Positions 1 to 9,591 of a stretch of DNA of 64,000 nt are shown in pieces. The notes under the pieces are model-generated. The model was not told the origin of the DNA, made no database searches, and saw only the letters and a list, made by a program, of their open reading frames with translations. The stretch is taken from positions 20,249 through 84,248 of the forward strand of contig CAIVKC010000051.1 in the NCBI GenBank assembly GCA_903906365.1, written 5' to 3'. Both the position numbers and the translations under genes were made by a program. The stretch's first letter is position 1. Each line of letters begins with the position of its first letter. The stretch is from an uncultured Bacteroidota bacterium. Lineage in GTDB: Bacteria; Bacteroidota; Bacteroidia; Chitinophagales; Chitinophagaceae.

Positions 1-84
1 TAGGGTTTAATCGCGGGTATTACCGGGTGAATCGCGTTCATTTGGGGTTTTATTTCCACAAATTAACCCGAAAATGAATTTTAA

Positions 85-116
85 TTTGGTTATTCCCCAT
101 CAGAAATTTACCTTTG
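85..116 (+). promoter_or_regulatory. Bacteroidota-type promoter of rpsL
   Basis: TTTG at 85-88 and TACCTTTG at 109-116 are separated by 20 nt, matching the primary-sigma consensus of Bacteroidota (TTTG at -33, TAnnTTTG at -7). The rpsL start lies 26 nt downstream. The same box with the same spacing precedes rpsJ. Confidence 0.8.
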
Positions 117-142
117 CCCTCCCAAAATAAAATAGGTCCAGA

Positions 143-541
143 ATGCCTACCATACAACAATTAGTTAGAAAAGGAAGAGAGATTATCAGAGCAAAAAGTA
201 AATCCAGGGCTTTGGATTCCTGTCCGCAGCGCCGTGGCGTATGTACCCGTGTGTATACAACCACCCCCAAAAAGCCAAACTCCGCTTTGCGCAAAGTTGC
301 CAAAGTTCGTTTGACCAATAAGGTAGAGGTGATTGCCTATATTCCAGGGGAAGGCCATAACCTCCAGGAACACTCCATCGTGCTGATCCGCGGGGGTCGC
401 GTAAAGGATTTACCAGGCGTTCGTTACCATATCGTCAGGGGTAGCCTGGATACGGCCGGAGTGAAGGATCGTAAGAAGAGCCGTTCAAAATATGGTACCA
501 AAAAAGAAAAAGCCGGCGCTAAACCAGCAGCAAAAAAATAA
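143..541 (+). CDS. rpsL: 30S ribosomal protein S12
   Basis: S12 of the 30S subunit, 132 residues, lines the decoding centre and contacts EF-G and EF-Tu. The family core is complete: the CPQRRGVC segment begins at residue 27 and [12 protein letters not shown] begins near residue 40. Lys43 is present, the position altered in classical streptomycin-resistant mutants (Lys42 in mature E. coli numbering), so the sensitive form is encoded. The C-terminus carries a Lys/Ala-rich extension of about eight residues beyond the usual 124. The ATG at 143 matches the family start MPTIQQL. It is first gene of the str operon, 30 nt before rpsG. Confidence 0.98.
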   Translation: MPTIQQLVRKGREIIRAKSKSRALDSCPQRRGVCTRVYTTTPKKPNSALRKVAKVRLTNKVEVIAYIPGEGHNLQEHSIVLIRGGRVKDLPGVRYHIVRGSLDTAGVKDRKKSRSKYGTKKEKAGAKPAAKK

Positions 542-571
542 TATTTCAATTATTAGTAATTCCACCGAAAA

Positions 572-1039
572 ATGAGGAAAACGCAAGCCAAAAAATTACC
601 ACTTTCCCCCGATGCCAAATACAATGACATCCTGGTAACCCGTTTTGTAAACAATATCATGTGGCAGGGTAAGAAGAACACGGCCTATGTTATTTTTTAC
701 GATGCCCTGGAAAAAGTTTCCAAACAAACCAATGAGGACGGTTATGATGTGTGGAAAAGGGCTTTGAATAACGTTACCCCCGGTGTGGAAGTACGGAGCC
801 GCCGTATTGGTGGAGCGACCTTCCAGATACCCGCCGAAGTACGCGCTGACCGCAAGATTTCCCTGAGCATGAAATGGCTTATCCGTTACAGCCGCGAAAG
901 AAACGGCCGGAATATGGCAGAAAAACTGGCCAATGAGATCGTCGCAGCCAGCAAGGGTGAAGGCGGTGCATTCAAGAAAAAAGAAGATACGCACCGTATG
1001 GCCGAAGCCAATAAGGCTTTCGCCCATTTCAGAATCTAA
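572..1039 (+). CDS. rpsG: 30S ribosomal protein S7
   Basis: S7 of the 30S head, 155 residues, nucleates 3'-domain assembly of 16S rRNA and borders the E site. The start [17 protein letters not shown] and the internal block near residues 74-92 ([20 protein letters not shown]) are typical. Full length, no disruption. It follows rpsL by 30 nt and is followed by a hairpin with a T-run, so rpsL-rpsG probably form a short transcript partly separated from fusA. Confidence 0.98.
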   Translation: MRKTQAKKLPLSPDAKYNDILVTRFVNNIMWQGKKNTAYVIFYDALEKVSKQTNEDGYDVWKRALNNVTPGVEVRSRRIGGATFQIPAEVRADRKISLSMKWLIRYSRERNGRNMAEKLANEIVAASKGEGGAFKKKEDTHRMAEANKAFAHFRI

Positions 1040-1061
1040 TTACCACATTATTAATATTTTG

Positions 1062-1092
1062 AACCCTGCAGCAACCTTCTGCAGGGTTTTTT
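1062..1092 (+). terminator. Rho-independent terminator after rpsG
   Basis: A perfect 10-bp stem (AACCCTGCAG at 1062-1071, CTGCAGGGTT at 1079-1088) with a 7-nt loop is followed by Ts to 1092. It lies 22 nt after the rpsG stop, between rpsG and fusA. Confidence 0.85.
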
Positions 1093-1170
1093 GTTGTAGG
1101 CCGGCGGCGACCCTGTTCGGTCCGGACCCAGCTATCTTTTCCACATGTCATTTTTGATGAATTAATTATG

Positions 1171-1178
1171 TACCTTTG
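1171..1178 (+). promoter_or_regulatory. -7 box of the fusA promoter
   Basis: TACCTTTG at 1171-1178 is the same -7 box seen before rpsL and rpsJ. The matching -33 element is weak: TTTTTG at 1151-1156 is only 14 nt away. Placed after the rpsG terminator, it would give fusA its own transcript. Confidence 0.6.
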
Positions 1179-1351
1179 CGCACCGAATTTAAAGAAGGAG
1201 ATTGACCGATGCATTGTTGAGCATAAAATACTGAATAGCAGTATACATGGAGTAAAGCAACCCCCTGACCCGGAAAGCGGCCAGGATCCTGGCGGCCCAA
1301 AATAAGGCCGGAGCCAGGGCAAAAATTAGATAAACTTTTTAATTTATAACA
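1179..1351 (+). other. Untranslated leader of fusA
   Basis: From the candidate promoter to the fusA ATG is about 170 nt, long for this window. It holds GC-rich self-complementary stretches around 1260-1320 and no convincing ORF. Role unknown; a regulatory leader is possible but not shown. Confidence 0.35.
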
Positions 1352-3499
1352 ATGTCAGACTTAAGATTTCAAAGAAACTTTGGTATTGCCGCACACATTG
1401 ATGCGGGCAAAACAACCACGACAGAACGTATTTTGTACTACACGGGCGTGAACCACAAAATTGGGGAAGTACATGATGGGGCAGCCACCATGGACTGGAT
1501 GGCCCAGGAGCAGGAGAGGGGGATTACCATCACCTCTGCTGCGACCACCTGTTTTTGGAATTTCCCTACCGTACAGGGGGTGAAAACAGCTGACAGCAAA
1601 CAATATAAATTCAACATCATCGATACCCCGGGGCACGTGGATTTCACCGTCGAGGTGGAGCGCTCCCTTCGGGTACTGGATGGCCTGCTGGCCCTGTTCT
1701 GTGCCGTATCCGGCGTTGAACCCCAGTCTGAAACCGTCTGGCGCCAGGCCAACCGCTACAAAGTGCCCCGTATAGGATTTGTCAATAAGATGGACCGGGC
1801 GGGCGCCGATTTCCTGAACGTGGTCAAACAGGTAAAGGAAATGCTGGGAGCCAAAGCCGTTCCTTTGCAGCTTCCAATAGGCGCTGAGGATGCGTTCACC
1901 GGCGTGGTGGACCTCATTACCATGAAAGGCATCATCTGGGATGATGAAACCAAGGGTATGACTTTCAAGGAAGTGCCCATTCCCGCTGATATGCTGGATG
2001 AAGTCAATGAATGGCGCCAGCACCTCATAGAGGCAGTGGCCGAATATGACGATAAGTTGCTGGAAAAATTCTTTGATGATCCCAACACGATCACCGAAGA
2101 TGAAGTGCATGAAGCCATCCGCAAGGCTACCATCGACATTTCCATCATCCCCATGATGTGTGGATCCTCTTTCAAAAACAAGGGAGTTCAGACCGCCCTG
2201 GATGCCATCGTGCGGTACCTGCCCGGCCCCCTGGATATTGAGGCCGTTACAGGCACCAATCCCCATACCGGCGAGGAACTCACCCGTAAACCGGATGCCA
2301 AGGAGCCTTTTGCGGCGCTGGCCTTCAAAATCATGACCGATCCCTTTGTGGGAAGGCTCGCCTTTTTCCGGGCCTACAGCGGGCACCTGGACTCAGGTTC
2401 CTATGTACTCAATACGCGTACCGGTAAAAAAGAACGCATTTCACGCATCATGCAGATGCATGCCAATAAACAGCATCCCATTGATTTCATCGAAGCCGGT
2501 GATATTGGTGCGGCGGTTGGCTTCAAGGACATCAAAACCGGTGATACCCTCTGCAACGAGGACCATCCCATTGTCCTGGAAAGCATGACCTTCCCCGAGC
2601 CGGTTATTTCGGTAGCGGTGGAACCCAAAACCCAGGCTGACGTGGACAAGATGGGCATGGCCATTGCCAAGCTCGTTGAAGAAGATCCCACCCTGCGCGT
2701 AAAAACCGATGAGGAAACCGGTCAGACCATCCTCAGTGGAATGGGCGAACTGCACCTGGAAATCATCGTCGACCGCATGAAGCGGGAATTCAAAGTGGAA
2801 ATCAACCAGGGTGCCCCTCAGGTCGCCTATAAGGAAGCCTTCCAGCTGAGTGTGGAACACCGGGAGACCCTGAAGAAGCAGACCGGTGGACGCGGTAAAT
2901 TCGCTGACATCGTCTTTGAAATAGGGCCTGCTGACGAGGAATTCCTCAAGGAAGGAAAAGGACATTACCAGTTTGTCAATGATATTTTCGGAGGCTCCAT
3001 TCCCCGTGAATTTGTTCCGGCCATACAGAAGGGATTCGAAACATCCATGACCACCGGTGTTCTTGCCGGCTATCCGGTAGACAACATGAAGGTGCGCGTA
3101 TTTGACGGCAGTTTCCATGCGGTTGACTCCGATTCAATGTCATTTGAACTGTGCGCCAAACAGGGTTTCCGTGAGGCTGCCAGAAAAGCCAAACCGGTTT
3201 TGCTGGAACCCATCATGAAAGTGGAGGTAATTACCCCGGACCAGTACATGGGAGACGTCACCGGTGACCTCAACCGCCGCCGTGGCATGCTGGAAGGCAT
3301 GGACACCAAGGCCAACGCCCAGGTGATCAAAGCAAAAGTTCCTTTGAGTGAAATGTTCGGTTATGTTACCCAACTGCGCAGCCTGTCATCCGGCAGGGCC
3401 ACTTCCACCATGGAGTTTTCTCATTACGCCCCGGCACCCAACAATGTCGCCGAGGAAGTGATTGCCAAGGTAAAGGGCAAAGGAAAAGTGAACGCCTAA
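1352..3499 (+). CDS. fusA: Translation elongation factor G
   Basis: EF-G, 715 residues, a cytosolic GTPase driving ribosomal translocation and, with RRF, recycling. GTPase motifs are intact: AHIDAGKT at 14-21 (P-loop), DTPGH at 91-95 and NKMD at 145-148; the second domain, domain IV with the GGRGKFAD segment, and domain V follow in normal order. The start [17 protein letters not shown] fits the family. It has its own promoter box upstream and a strong terminator downstream. tuf, which follows fusA in many bacteria, is not here; next come two exported proteins and then rpsJ. The motifs are those of a standard translocase, but Bacteroidota often carry a second EF-G, so other copies are possible. 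Confidence 0.97.
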   Translation: MSDLRFQRNFGIAAHIDAGKTTTTERILYYTGVNHKIGEVHDGAATMDWMAQEQERGITITSAATTCFWNFPTVQGVKTADSKQYKFNIIDTPGHVDFTVEVERSLRVLDGLLALFCAVSGVEPQSETVWRQANRYKVPRIGFVNKMDRAGADFLNVVKQVKEMLGAKAVPLQLPIGAEDAFTGVVDLITMKGIIWDDETKGMTFKEVPIPADMLDEVNEWRQHLIEAVAEYDDKLLEKFFDDPNTITEDEVHEAIRKATIDISIIPMMCGSSFKNKGVQTALDAIVRYLPGPLDIEAVTGTNPHTGEELTRKPDAKEPFAALAFKIMTDPFVGRLAFFRAYSGHLDSGSYVLNTRTGKKERISRIMQMHANKQHPIDFIEAGDIGAAVGFKDIKTGDTLCNEDHPIVLESMTFPEPVISVAVEPKTQADVDKMGMAIAKLVEEDPTLRVKTDEETGQTILSGMGELHLEIIVDRMKREFKVEINQGAPQVAYKEAFQLSVEHRETLKKQTGGRGKFADIVFEIGPADEEFLKEGKGHYQFVNDIFGGSIPREFVPAIQKGFETSMTTGVLAGYPVDNMKVRVFDGSFHAVDSDSMSFELCAKQGFREAARKAKPVLLEPIMKVEVITPDQYMGDVTGDLNRRRGMLEGMDTKANAQVIKAKVPLSEMFGYVTQLRSLSSGRATSTMEFSHYAPAPNNVAEEVIAKVKGKGKVNA

Positions 3500-3528
3500 A
3501 ACAAGCAGCTATTTTTTAAGCCAGCTAG

Positions 3529-3556
3529 AACCCTGTCCTACGGACAGGGTTTTTTT
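3529..3556 (+). terminator. Rho-independent terminator after fusA
   Basis: A perfect 10-bp stem (AACCCTGTCC at 3529-3538, GGACAGGGTT at 3542-3551) with a 3-nt loop runs into a T-tract to 3556. It separates fusA from the two inserted genes. Confidence 0.88.
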
Positions 3557-3646
3557 GTGGACCGCCTCCCCGTGAACCAGATTGCCTGCTTAAACGTTGA
3601 CCAAACAGGAAGGTCAAACCATAGAATACCCAAAAAATGATTTGAT

Positions 3647-3961
3647 ATGAAAAAAGTATGGATTGTTTGTCTGGCGATGGCCCTGTTTTCCATGATGACG
3701 GCAGCGGCCCTTTCTGCACAGGTATATGTTCGGGTGCGTCCCGCAGTCCCGGTCTATGTCCGGGCAACCCCGCCCGGGGCAGGTTATATTTGGATCGGGG
3801 AAGACTGGGAATGGAGGGGGGGACAGTACATACATGTTGGCGGCCGCTGGGTATACCCCCCGCATCCCGGATTTGTCTGGGTGCCTGGTCACTGGCGCCA
3901 CACAAGGTTTGGATGGCAATGGTTCGGGGGACGCTGGAGGGGCCGGGGCAGGAGATGGTAG
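3647..3961 (+). CDS. Small exported Tyr/Trp/Gly-rich (YXWGXW-like) protein
   Basis: 104 residues. A signal peptide (MKK, hydrophobic stretch, cleavage near ALSAQ at 21-25) is followed by a Val/Arg/Pro-rich segment and then repeated aromatic-Gly units such as YIWIGEDWEW, FVWVPGHWR and WFGGRWRGRG. This resembles the YXWGXW/BcpO-type repeat proteins that are common, uncharacterised, exported proteins of Bacteroidota and Proteobacteria. The Arg/Gly-rich C-terminus may bind polyanions or outer-membrane components (inference). Two ORFs in other frames overlap it but lack signal or repeats. It is single, between the fusA terminator and the peptidase gene; no clear own promoter was seen. Confidence 0.8.
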   Translation: MKKVWIVCLAMALFSMMTAAALSAQVYVRVRPAVPVYVRATPPGAGYIWIGEDWEWRGGQYIHVGGRWVYPPHPGFVWVPGHWRHTRFGWQWFGGRWRGRGRRW

Positions 3962-4063
3962 GCAGCCGGGCTTAATCCTATCCTGCCAGATGCCTATTTT
4001 TCCAGGGGGAGTCCGTTGTTTTTTTGGCAATAAGTCCTAAATTGCTCTTCCTAAAACAGTGGT

Positions 4064-6274
4064 ATGCAATTCAAAATTAAGCCTTTAGCCTGCTGGCACC
4101 TGACCATCTTGTTAGTGATCCTATCCGGAACGGGTTTTGCCCAGTTTGGCCGGTCGGTATACTGGAAACCGGACGGCAGCGGGTATTGGACCATCCGGGA
4201 GGGCGCCATCGAAGAGGTGAGCCTTCCTTCCAACCACCACAGCATCGTTGTTTCCCGGGATAAGTTGGTTCCTTCGGGAAGTACGGCACCCCTTCGTTTC
4301 CGCCAATTCGCCTTTGCTGCCGATAGAGGAAAAGTCCTGCTGTTCACCAATACAAAAAGGGTATGGCGTTATAATACCATGGGAGATTATTGGGTCTACG
4401 ACCTGGCGGCCGGCAGCCTCATCCGCCTGGGATCCGGCCTGCCTGCCGCTTCGCTGATGTTTGCCAAGTTCTCTCCCGACGGCTCCCGGGTGGCCTATGT
4501 GAGCGGCCATAACCTATATGTGGAAGAGCTGTCCACCCACCAGGTGAGTCAGCTTACCTTTGACGGATCCAGGAAGCTGATCAACGGTACTTTTGACTGG
4601 GTCTATGAAGAGGAGTTTGACTGCAGGGACGGCTTTAGATGGAGCCCGGACGGATCCCAGATTGCCTACTGGCAGATTGATGCAAAAAATACCAAGGACT
4701 ACCTGATGCTCAATACCACCGATTCCATTTATTCCCGGGCGATCCCCGTGGAGTATCCCGTGGCCGGTGAAGCGCCCTCCCCCTTCCGCATAGGGGTGGT
4801 AAATATTTCTACGGCAAAAACCCGTTGGATGGATATACCCACTGATCCCGTATTGGGCAGTTATCTTCCCCGGATGGAATGGGCCGCTGGTAATAACGAA
4901 CTGATTGTCCAGCACCTCAACCGCCCCCAGCATGAATCCGACATTTTGCTTTGCAATGTCAGTACCGGAAATTACCAGGTGGTATTGACCGAAAAGGATT
5001 CCGCCTGGATAGATATCCTGCCTGCCTGGGATGAGGATTATAAAATGGGCGGATGGGACTGGCTGAAGGGTGGCCGGCAATTCCTGTGGGCCAGCGAGCG
5101 TGACGGCTGGAGGCATTTGTACAGCGTCAGTCGGGACGGTAAGCAGCAGAACCTGATCACCCAGGGGGCCTATGATGTCATGAAGATCAACTGCATCGAT
5201 GAGAAAGGCAACCTGCTTTATTTCACGGCTTCCCCCGACAATGCCACCCAGGCCTATCTGTACAGGACGCGCCTGGACGGCAAAGGCAAACCCGAACTCC
5301 TGTCGCCGGCTGCCCAGAAAGGAACCCATGGCTATGAAATTGCCCCCGGGGGACGGTTTGCCCTTCACAGTTTCTCCAATCATACCACCCCCGAGATCAG
5401 CCAGTGGATATCCCTGCCTGACAACAAAAGCCTGGATTTGGGGGCTTCCCCCCAGTTGGCCGACCGCTCCGCAGGACCCGGGGAACCGGTCACGGAGTTT
5501 TTCAGGATCAGGACCCAGGATGGCGTTGACATGGACGGCTGGATGGTAAAACCCGTTCCCTTCGACTCCACCAAAAAATACCCGGTGGTCTTCTACGTGT
5601 ATTCCGAACCGGCCGCCCAGACCGTCAAAGATGAATATGGGGTAAGCAATAATTTCCTCTATAACGGGAATATGGCCAAGGATGGCTATATCTACATTTC
5701 CCTGGACAACAGGGGTACCCCGGCTCCCAAAGGCGCTGCCTGGCGTAAAAGCATTTACCGTCACATCGGCTCGGTCAACATCAGGGACCAGGCCATGGCC
5801 GCCCGTGAAATCCTCCAGTGGCCTTTTGTGGACAGCAGCCGGATAGCCGTATGGGGATGGAGCGGAGGCGGTTCTGCCACCCTCAATTTGCTTTTCCAGT
5901 ACCCGGAGATCTACAAGACCGGGATCTCCATTGCTGCGGTGGGCAATGAACTTACCTATGACAATATTTACCAGGAAAGATACATGGGGCTGCCACAGGA
6001 AAACAGGATGGATTTCGTCAACGGCTCCCCAATAACACATGCCAAAAACCTGAAAGGCAATCTGTTATACATTCATGGGACCGGCGATGACAACGTGCAC
6101 TACGCCAATGCGGAAATGCTGATCAACGAACTGGTTAAATACAACAAGACCTTTCAGTTCATGAGCTATCCCAACCGGTCCCATTCCCTTTCGGAAGGAG
6201 CAGGTACCCGCCAGCACCTGGCTAATTTGTACACCAATTACCTCAGGGAGCATTGCCCGGGAGGCGGCAGGTAA
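4064..6274 (+). CDS. Dipeptidyl peptidase IV family serine peptidase (S9B)
   Basis: 736 residues. Removes N-terminal dipeptides, classically Xaa-Pro, from oligopeptides; exported to the periplasm by a signal peptide (residues 1 to about 26, ending GTGFAQ). The N-terminal beta-propeller contains the double-Glu motif YEEEF that holds the substrate amino terminus. The alpha/beta-hydrolase domain has the triad Ser600 (GWSGGG), Asp675 (GTGDDNVHY) and His707 (NRSHS), spaced as in human DPP4. Length is normal for bacterial DPP-IV. It lies between fusA and rpsJ, an unusual place for a catabolic gene, and ends 38 nt before the rpsJ promoter. Function is firm at family level; exact substrate preference is not. 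Confidence 0.93.
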   Translation: MQFKIKPLACWHLTILLVILSGTGFAQFGRSVYWKPDGSGYWTIREGAIEEVSLPSNHHSIVVSRDKLVPSGSTAPLRFRQFAFAADRGKVLLFTNTKRVWRYNTMGDYWVYDLAAGSLIRLGSGLPAASLMFAKFSPDGSRVAYVSGHNLYVEELSTHQVSQLTFDGSRKLINGTFDWVYEEEFDCRDGFRWSPDGSQIAYWQIDAKNTKDYLMLNTTDSIYSRAIPVEYPVAGEAPSPFRIGVVNISTAKTRWMDIPTDPVLGSYLPRMEWAAGNNELIVQHLNRPQHESDILLCNVSTGNYQVVLTEKDSAWIDILPAWDEDYKMGGWDWLKGGRQFLWASERDGWRHLYSVSRDGKQQNLITQGAYDVMKINCIDEKGNLLYFTASPDNATQAYLYRTRLDGKGKPELLSPAAQKGTHGYEIAPGGRFALHSFSNHTTPEISQWISLPDNKSLDLGASPQLADRSAGPGEPVTEFFRIRTQDGVDMDGWMVKPVPFDSTKKYPVVFYVYSEPAAQTVKDEYGVSNNFLYNGNMAKDGYIYISLDNRGTPAPKGAAWRKSIYRHIGSVNIRDQAMAAREILQWPFVDSSRIAVWGWSGGGSATLNLLFQYPEIYKTGISIAAVGNELTYDNIYQERYMGLPQENRMDFVNGSPITHAKNLKGNLLYIHGTGDDNVHYANAEMLINELVKYNKTFQFMSYPNRSHSLSEGAGTRQHLANLYTNYLREHCPGGGR

Positions 6275-6312
6275 AAATAAAAGCCGATTTCGTCAAAAAA
6301 GTTAATCAAATC

Positions 6313-6344
6313 TTTGTCCGTTTAAATCCTAGCCCATACCTTTG
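6313..6344 (+). promoter_or_regulatory. Promoter of the S10-spc ribosomal operon
   Basis: TTTG at 6313-6316, a 20-nt spacer and TACCTTTG at 6337-6344 reproduce the rpsL promoter layout. rpsJ starts 31 nt downstream. The box also argues against an in-frame upstream ATG at 6342, which lies inside it. Confidence 0.82.
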
Positions 6345-6374
6345 CATCCCAATTCGAAAAATTGGTATTGGCTT

Positions 6375-6680
6375 ATGTCTCAACGAATCAGAATCAAATT
6401 ACAGTCATACGATCACAATCTGGTGGATAAATCCGCCGAAAAGATCGTTAAAACCGTGCGGAGCACAGGTGCAGTGGTAACAGGTCCCATTCCTTTACCT
6501 ACCAAGAAGAAAATCTTCACTGTGCTGCGTTCCCCACATGTAAATAAAAAGGCACGTGAGCAATTCCAGCTTCATACGCACAAGCGTTTGCTGGATATCT
6601 ATACTTCCTCCTCGAGGACGGTAGATGCACTGTCAAAACTGGATCTGCCATCCGGTGTTGACGTTGAGATCAAAGCCTAA
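6375..6680 (+). CDS. rpsJ: 30S ribosomal protein S10
   Basis: S10, 101 residues, of the 30S head; in other bacteria it also pairs with NusB in antitermination. Start at 6375 gives the family N-terminus [14 protein letters not shown]; the earlier in-frame ATG at 6342 adds 11 non-family residues and sits in the promoter. The block [20 protein letters not shown] is typical. It is first gene of the S10 operon but is separated from rplC by 334 nt, unlike the tight spacing elsewhere. Confidence 0.97.
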   Translation: MSQRIRIKLQSYDHNLVDKSAEKIVKTVRSTGAVVTGPIPLPTKKKIFTVLRSPHVNKKAREQFQLHTHKRLLDIYTSSSRTVDALSKLDLPSGVDVEIKA

Positions 6681-7014
6681 GTACACGCATGGCCGGGCTG
6701 TCCCGCCTGCGGTAAAGAGTTCTTTATTTGTCCATCTGTAAACTTCCGGTCCTTCCGGGATAAAACAGCGCTGGATTTAAAAATAGCAAAATCCCTTTCC
6801 AGACAGCCTCCGGGCTCAGGAGAGGGGAACATATAAACAAGCCGTTCGGGGTTTGTTTACAGCCGGTACTTCCCGTGGTCATTACATCAAGTTCACCACC
6901 AGTAAGGAAAAGGTCGGCTGCAAACGTGGGATTGAAATCAATACTTTACTCGCTATACCAATACGGTAAAGTTCTCTGGTTGTCCTTACACCCCAAGGCA
7001 TAAAATGTACATAA
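6681..7014 (+). other. 334-nt untranslated region between rpsJ and rplC
   Basis: No ORF is supported here. The region has hairpin potential: a 10-bp stem at 6834-6843/6850-6859 (outer arms TAAACAA and TTGTTTA, loop of six) and a shorter one around 6744-6760 (TCCGG/CCGGA type). No T-run follows either, so they are not simple terminators. A leader for autogenous control by a ribosomal protein is a possibility, since L4 regulates the S10 operon in E. coli, but this is inference. Confidence 0.4.
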
Positions 7015-7632
7015 ATGAAAGGCATTATTGGTAAGAAAATTGGGATGACCAGTGTATTCAGTTCCGACGGCAAGCAGACAGCCTGCACGATCATCGAAGC
7101 AGGTCCCTGCGTTGTTACCCAGGTTAAGACAAAAGAAACCGACGGGTACGATTCCCTCCAGCTGGCGTTCGGTGAAAAAAAGGAAAAGCACACTACTTCC
7201 GCAGAAAAAAATCACTTCGCCAAAGCAAGCACTTCCCCTAAAAAATTTGTAAAAGAGTTTCGTGGATATACCCTGGAAAAAAACCTGGGAGAAGCCATCA
7301 CCGTTGACATTTTCACCGAAGGTGAGAAAGTAGATGTGGTTGGTACCTCCAAAGGAAAAGGATTTCAGGGTGTTGTTAAACGTCATGGATTCCATGGTGT
7401 TGGACAGCAGTCACACGGTCAGCATGACCGCCAGCGTGCCCCCGGCTCCCTGGGTAACTCCTCTGATGCATCCCGTGTTATGAAAGGTGTCCGCATGGCC
7501 GGTCGCATGGGAACAGACAGGGTAAAGGTGAAGGCACTTAAAGTGGTCAAAATTTTCCCTGAAAAGAATTTCATTCTGGTAAGCGGATCGGTCCCCGGTC
7601 ATATTGGTTCCATTGTTTTAATTCAGAAGTAA
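7015..7632 (+). CDS. rplC: 50S ribosomal protein L3
   Basis: L3, 205 residues, an early 50S assembly protein whose loop reaches toward the peptidyl-transferase centre. Start [15 protein letters not shown] and the C-terminal half ([11 protein letters not shown], later [10 protein letters not shown]) are typical. In the loop where E. coli has GQNQTP, with the glutamine methylated by PrmB, this protein has GNSSDAS, so that modification site is absent. It opens the long uninterrupted part of the operon, 17 nt before rplD. Confidence 0.97.
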   Translation: MKGIIGKKIGMTSVFSSDGKQTACTIIEAGPCVVTQVKTKETDGYDSLQLAFGEKKEKHTTSAEKNHFAKASTSPKKFVKEFRGYTLEKNLGEAITVDIFTEGEKVDVVGTSKGKGFQGVVKRHGFHGVGQQSHGQHDRQRAPGSLGNSSDASRVMKGVRMAGRMGTDRVKVKALKVVKIFPEKNFILVSGSVPGHIGSIVLIQK

Positions 7633-7649
7633 CTTTTAATTGAACTAAG

Positions 7650-8291
7650 ATGCAAGTAGACGTTTTAAATATACAAGGAAAGAAAACCGGCAGGTCGGTT
7701 GAGTTGCCGGAAGATATATTTGGTATTGAACCAAACGACCATGTCATATATCTGGCCGTAAAGCAATACCTGGCCGCACAGCGTCAGGGTACAGCCAAGG
7801 TCAAGACCCGTATGGAAGTGAAAGGTTCCTCCAAGAAACTGCACAAGCAAAAAGGAACCGGTGGCTCCCGTAAAGGAAATATCCGTAACCCTTTGTACAA
7901 AGGGGGTGGTACCATTTTCGGACCCAAACCCAGGGATTATGACCTGAAACTGAACCGCAAGGTGAAGGATCTGGCTAAGATGTCTGCCCTGGCACACAAA
8001 GCCAAAGGGAATGCCATCATGGTGGTTGAAGACATTAAACTGGATGCGCCCAAAACCAAACAGTTTGCCGATGTGCTCAAGAGCCTGGAGGTTTCCGGAA
8101 AGAAAACACTCTATGTACTTCCCGAATACAATGAGAATGTATACCTGAGTTTCCGCAATGTGCCTACGGTAGAAGGTGCACTGCTGGCCGACATCAATAC
8201 TTATGACATCGTGAATGCGGATGTGTTGATTCTTTCAGAAACAGCCGCCAAGGTTTTTTCTGATGATTCAAAGGAAGAAGTAAAAGCATAA
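7650..8291 (+). CDS. rplD: 50S ribosomal protein L4
   Basis: L4, 213 residues (family about 200-210), binds 23S rRNA and lines the exit tunnel; in E. coli it represses its own S10 operon. The tunnel loop region HKQKGTGGSRKGNIRNP (about residues 67-83) and GPKPRDYDLKLNRKVK are well conserved. Start MQVDVLNIQGKKTG fits. 28 nt before rplW. The conserved RNA-binding face makes autoregulation possible here through the rpsJ-rplC leader, but this is not demonstrated. Confidence 0.97.
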   Translation: MQVDVLNIQGKKTGRSVELPEDIFGIEPNDHVIYLAVKQYLAAQRQGTAKVKTRMEVKGSSKKLHKQKGTGGSRKGNIRNPLYKGGGTIFGPKPRDYDLKLNRKVKDLAKMSALAHKAKGNAIMVVEDIKLDAPKTKQFADVLKSLEVSGKKTLYVLPEYNENVYLSFRNVPTVEGALLADINTYDIVNADVLILSETAAKVFSDDSKEEVKA

Positions 8292-8319
8292 TTGAATTAA
8301 CACCAAAAAATATTAAGAG

Positions 8320-8619
8320 ATGAAAGCCTCTGAAGTTTTAGTAAAACCGTTATTGACCGAAAAAGCAAACGCACAGCAGGAAAAATTGCGCCGGTATGCT
8401 TTCAGGGTAAATCGCAAAGCCAATAAACTGGAAATAAAAAAAGCAGTGGAAGGTTTTTACGGAGTTACGGTTATCGAGGTAAACACGCTGGTTGTTCCTG
8501 CCAAACACAAAACCCGCTCGACGAAGGCAGGGATGGTTCAGGGCCGCAAGCCTGCTTACAAGAAAGCGCTCGTAACAGTGGCAGAAGGTGAAACCATCGA
8601 TCTGTACGCAAATATTTAA
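8320..8619 (+). CDS. rplW: 50S ribosomal protein L23
   Basis: L23, 99 residues, sits at the polypeptide exit and is the docking point for trigger factor and SRP. Start MKASEVLVKPLLTEKA and the segment YGVTVIEVNTLVVPAK are typical, with the basic loop (KTRSTKAGMVQGRKPAYKKA) that contacts 23S rRNA. Normal length, 56 nt before rplB. Confidence 0.96.
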   Translation: MKASEVLVKPLLTEKANAQQEKLRRYAFRVNRKANKLEIKKAVEGFYGVTVIEVNTLVVPAKHKTRSTKAGMVQGRKPAYKKALVTVAEGETIDLYANI

Positions 8620-8675
8620 AACCTGATTATTAAAGTAAGCGAAGCTGATAATTTCGCAATAAAAGATAACAGCAC

Positions 8676-9515
8676 ATGGCACTAAAGAAATATAAACCAA
8701 TTACCGCAGGTACGCGATGGAGAATTGGAAACGCGTATGCAGAAATTACTTCTGATACCCCCGAAAAGAGTTTGCTGGAAAAGAAAAGCGGAACGGGAGG
8801 CAGGAACGTGCAGGGAAGAAGGGCCATGCGTTATATCGGCGGCGGTCACAGGAAACATTACCGCATCATCGATTTCAAGCGCGATAAAAAGGAAGTTCCC
8901 GCTACTGTGGCTTCCATCGAGTACGATCCAAACCGTACCGCATTCATCGCCCTGCTTCATTACGCAGACGGTGAAAAGAGGTATATCCTGGCTCCCCAGG
9001 GCCTTCAGGTGGGTGCCCCGGTCCTGGCTGGTGATGAAGTGGCTCCTGAAGTGGGCAACGCCCTTCGTATGAAGAACATGCCCCTGGGTACCAATGTACA
9101 CAATATTGAAATGCAGCCCGGACAGGGCGGTAAGCTGGTTCGCAGCGCCGGAACTTCTGCCCAGCTGACCAATAAGGAAGAGAAATATGCTGTTCTGAAA
9201 ATGCCTTCCGGAGAGTTGAGGAAAGTGCTGATTAACTGTTATGCAACCGTGGGTGTTGTTTCCAACAGCGACCACAGCCTGCAGAGCATGGGTAAGGCCG
9301 GCCGCAATCGCTGGAGGGGTATCCGCCCAAGAAACAGAGGTGTTGCGATGAACCCTGTGGATCATCCGATGGGTGGTGGTGAAGGAAAGGCATCCGGTGG
9401 ACAGCCCCGTTCCAGGAATGGACAGTACTCCAGGGGCCTGAAGACCAGGACCAAGGGTAAAGGCAGCGACAAACTGATTATTCAGCGCAAGAACGGTAAG
9501 AAATTAGCAAAATAA
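8676..9515 (+). CDS. rplB: 50S ribosomal protein L2
   Basis: L2, 279 residues, needed for subunit association and peptidyl-transferase centre integrity. The start [16 protein letters not shown] fits the family. The conserved C-terminal loop reads [17 protein letters not shown], the Bacteroidota variant of the E. coli NPVDHPHGGGEG motif. A basic C-terminus ([19 protein letters not shown]) ends the protein. Normal length; 76 nt before rpsS. Confidence 0.97.
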   Translation: MALKKYKPITAGTRWRIGNAYAEITSDTPEKSLLEKKSGTGGRNVQGRRAMRYIGGGHRKHYRIIDFKRDKKEVPATVASIEYDPNRTAFIALLHYADGEKRYILAPQGLQVGAPVLAGDEVAPEVGNALRMKNMPLGTNVHNIEMQPGQGGKLVRSAGTSAQLTNKEEKYAVLKMPSGELRKVLINCYATVGVVSNSDHSLQSMGKAGRNRWRGIRPRNRGVAMNPVDHPMGGGEGKASGGQPRSRNGQYSRGLKTRTKGKGSDKLIIQRKNGKKLAK

Positions 9516-9591
9516 ACATCAAAACCCAAATACCGATATTCCTTATCAAATGGGAAATTGGATTTTTAAACCTGGATTTTAAATAACAATT

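Noticed and set aside
1361..2386. 341-residue minus-strand frame over fusA
   Set aside because: Antisense shadow of the EF-G GTPase region.
3658..4040. Two plus-strand frames overlapping the YXWGXW-like gene
   Set aside because: Only the frame at 3647-3961 has a signal peptide and the aromatic repeat pattern.
4514..6040. 508-residue minus-strand frame inside the DPP-IV gene
   Set aside because: It is the antisense of a gene with clear motifs, has no domain of its own and reflects codon bias of the real frame.
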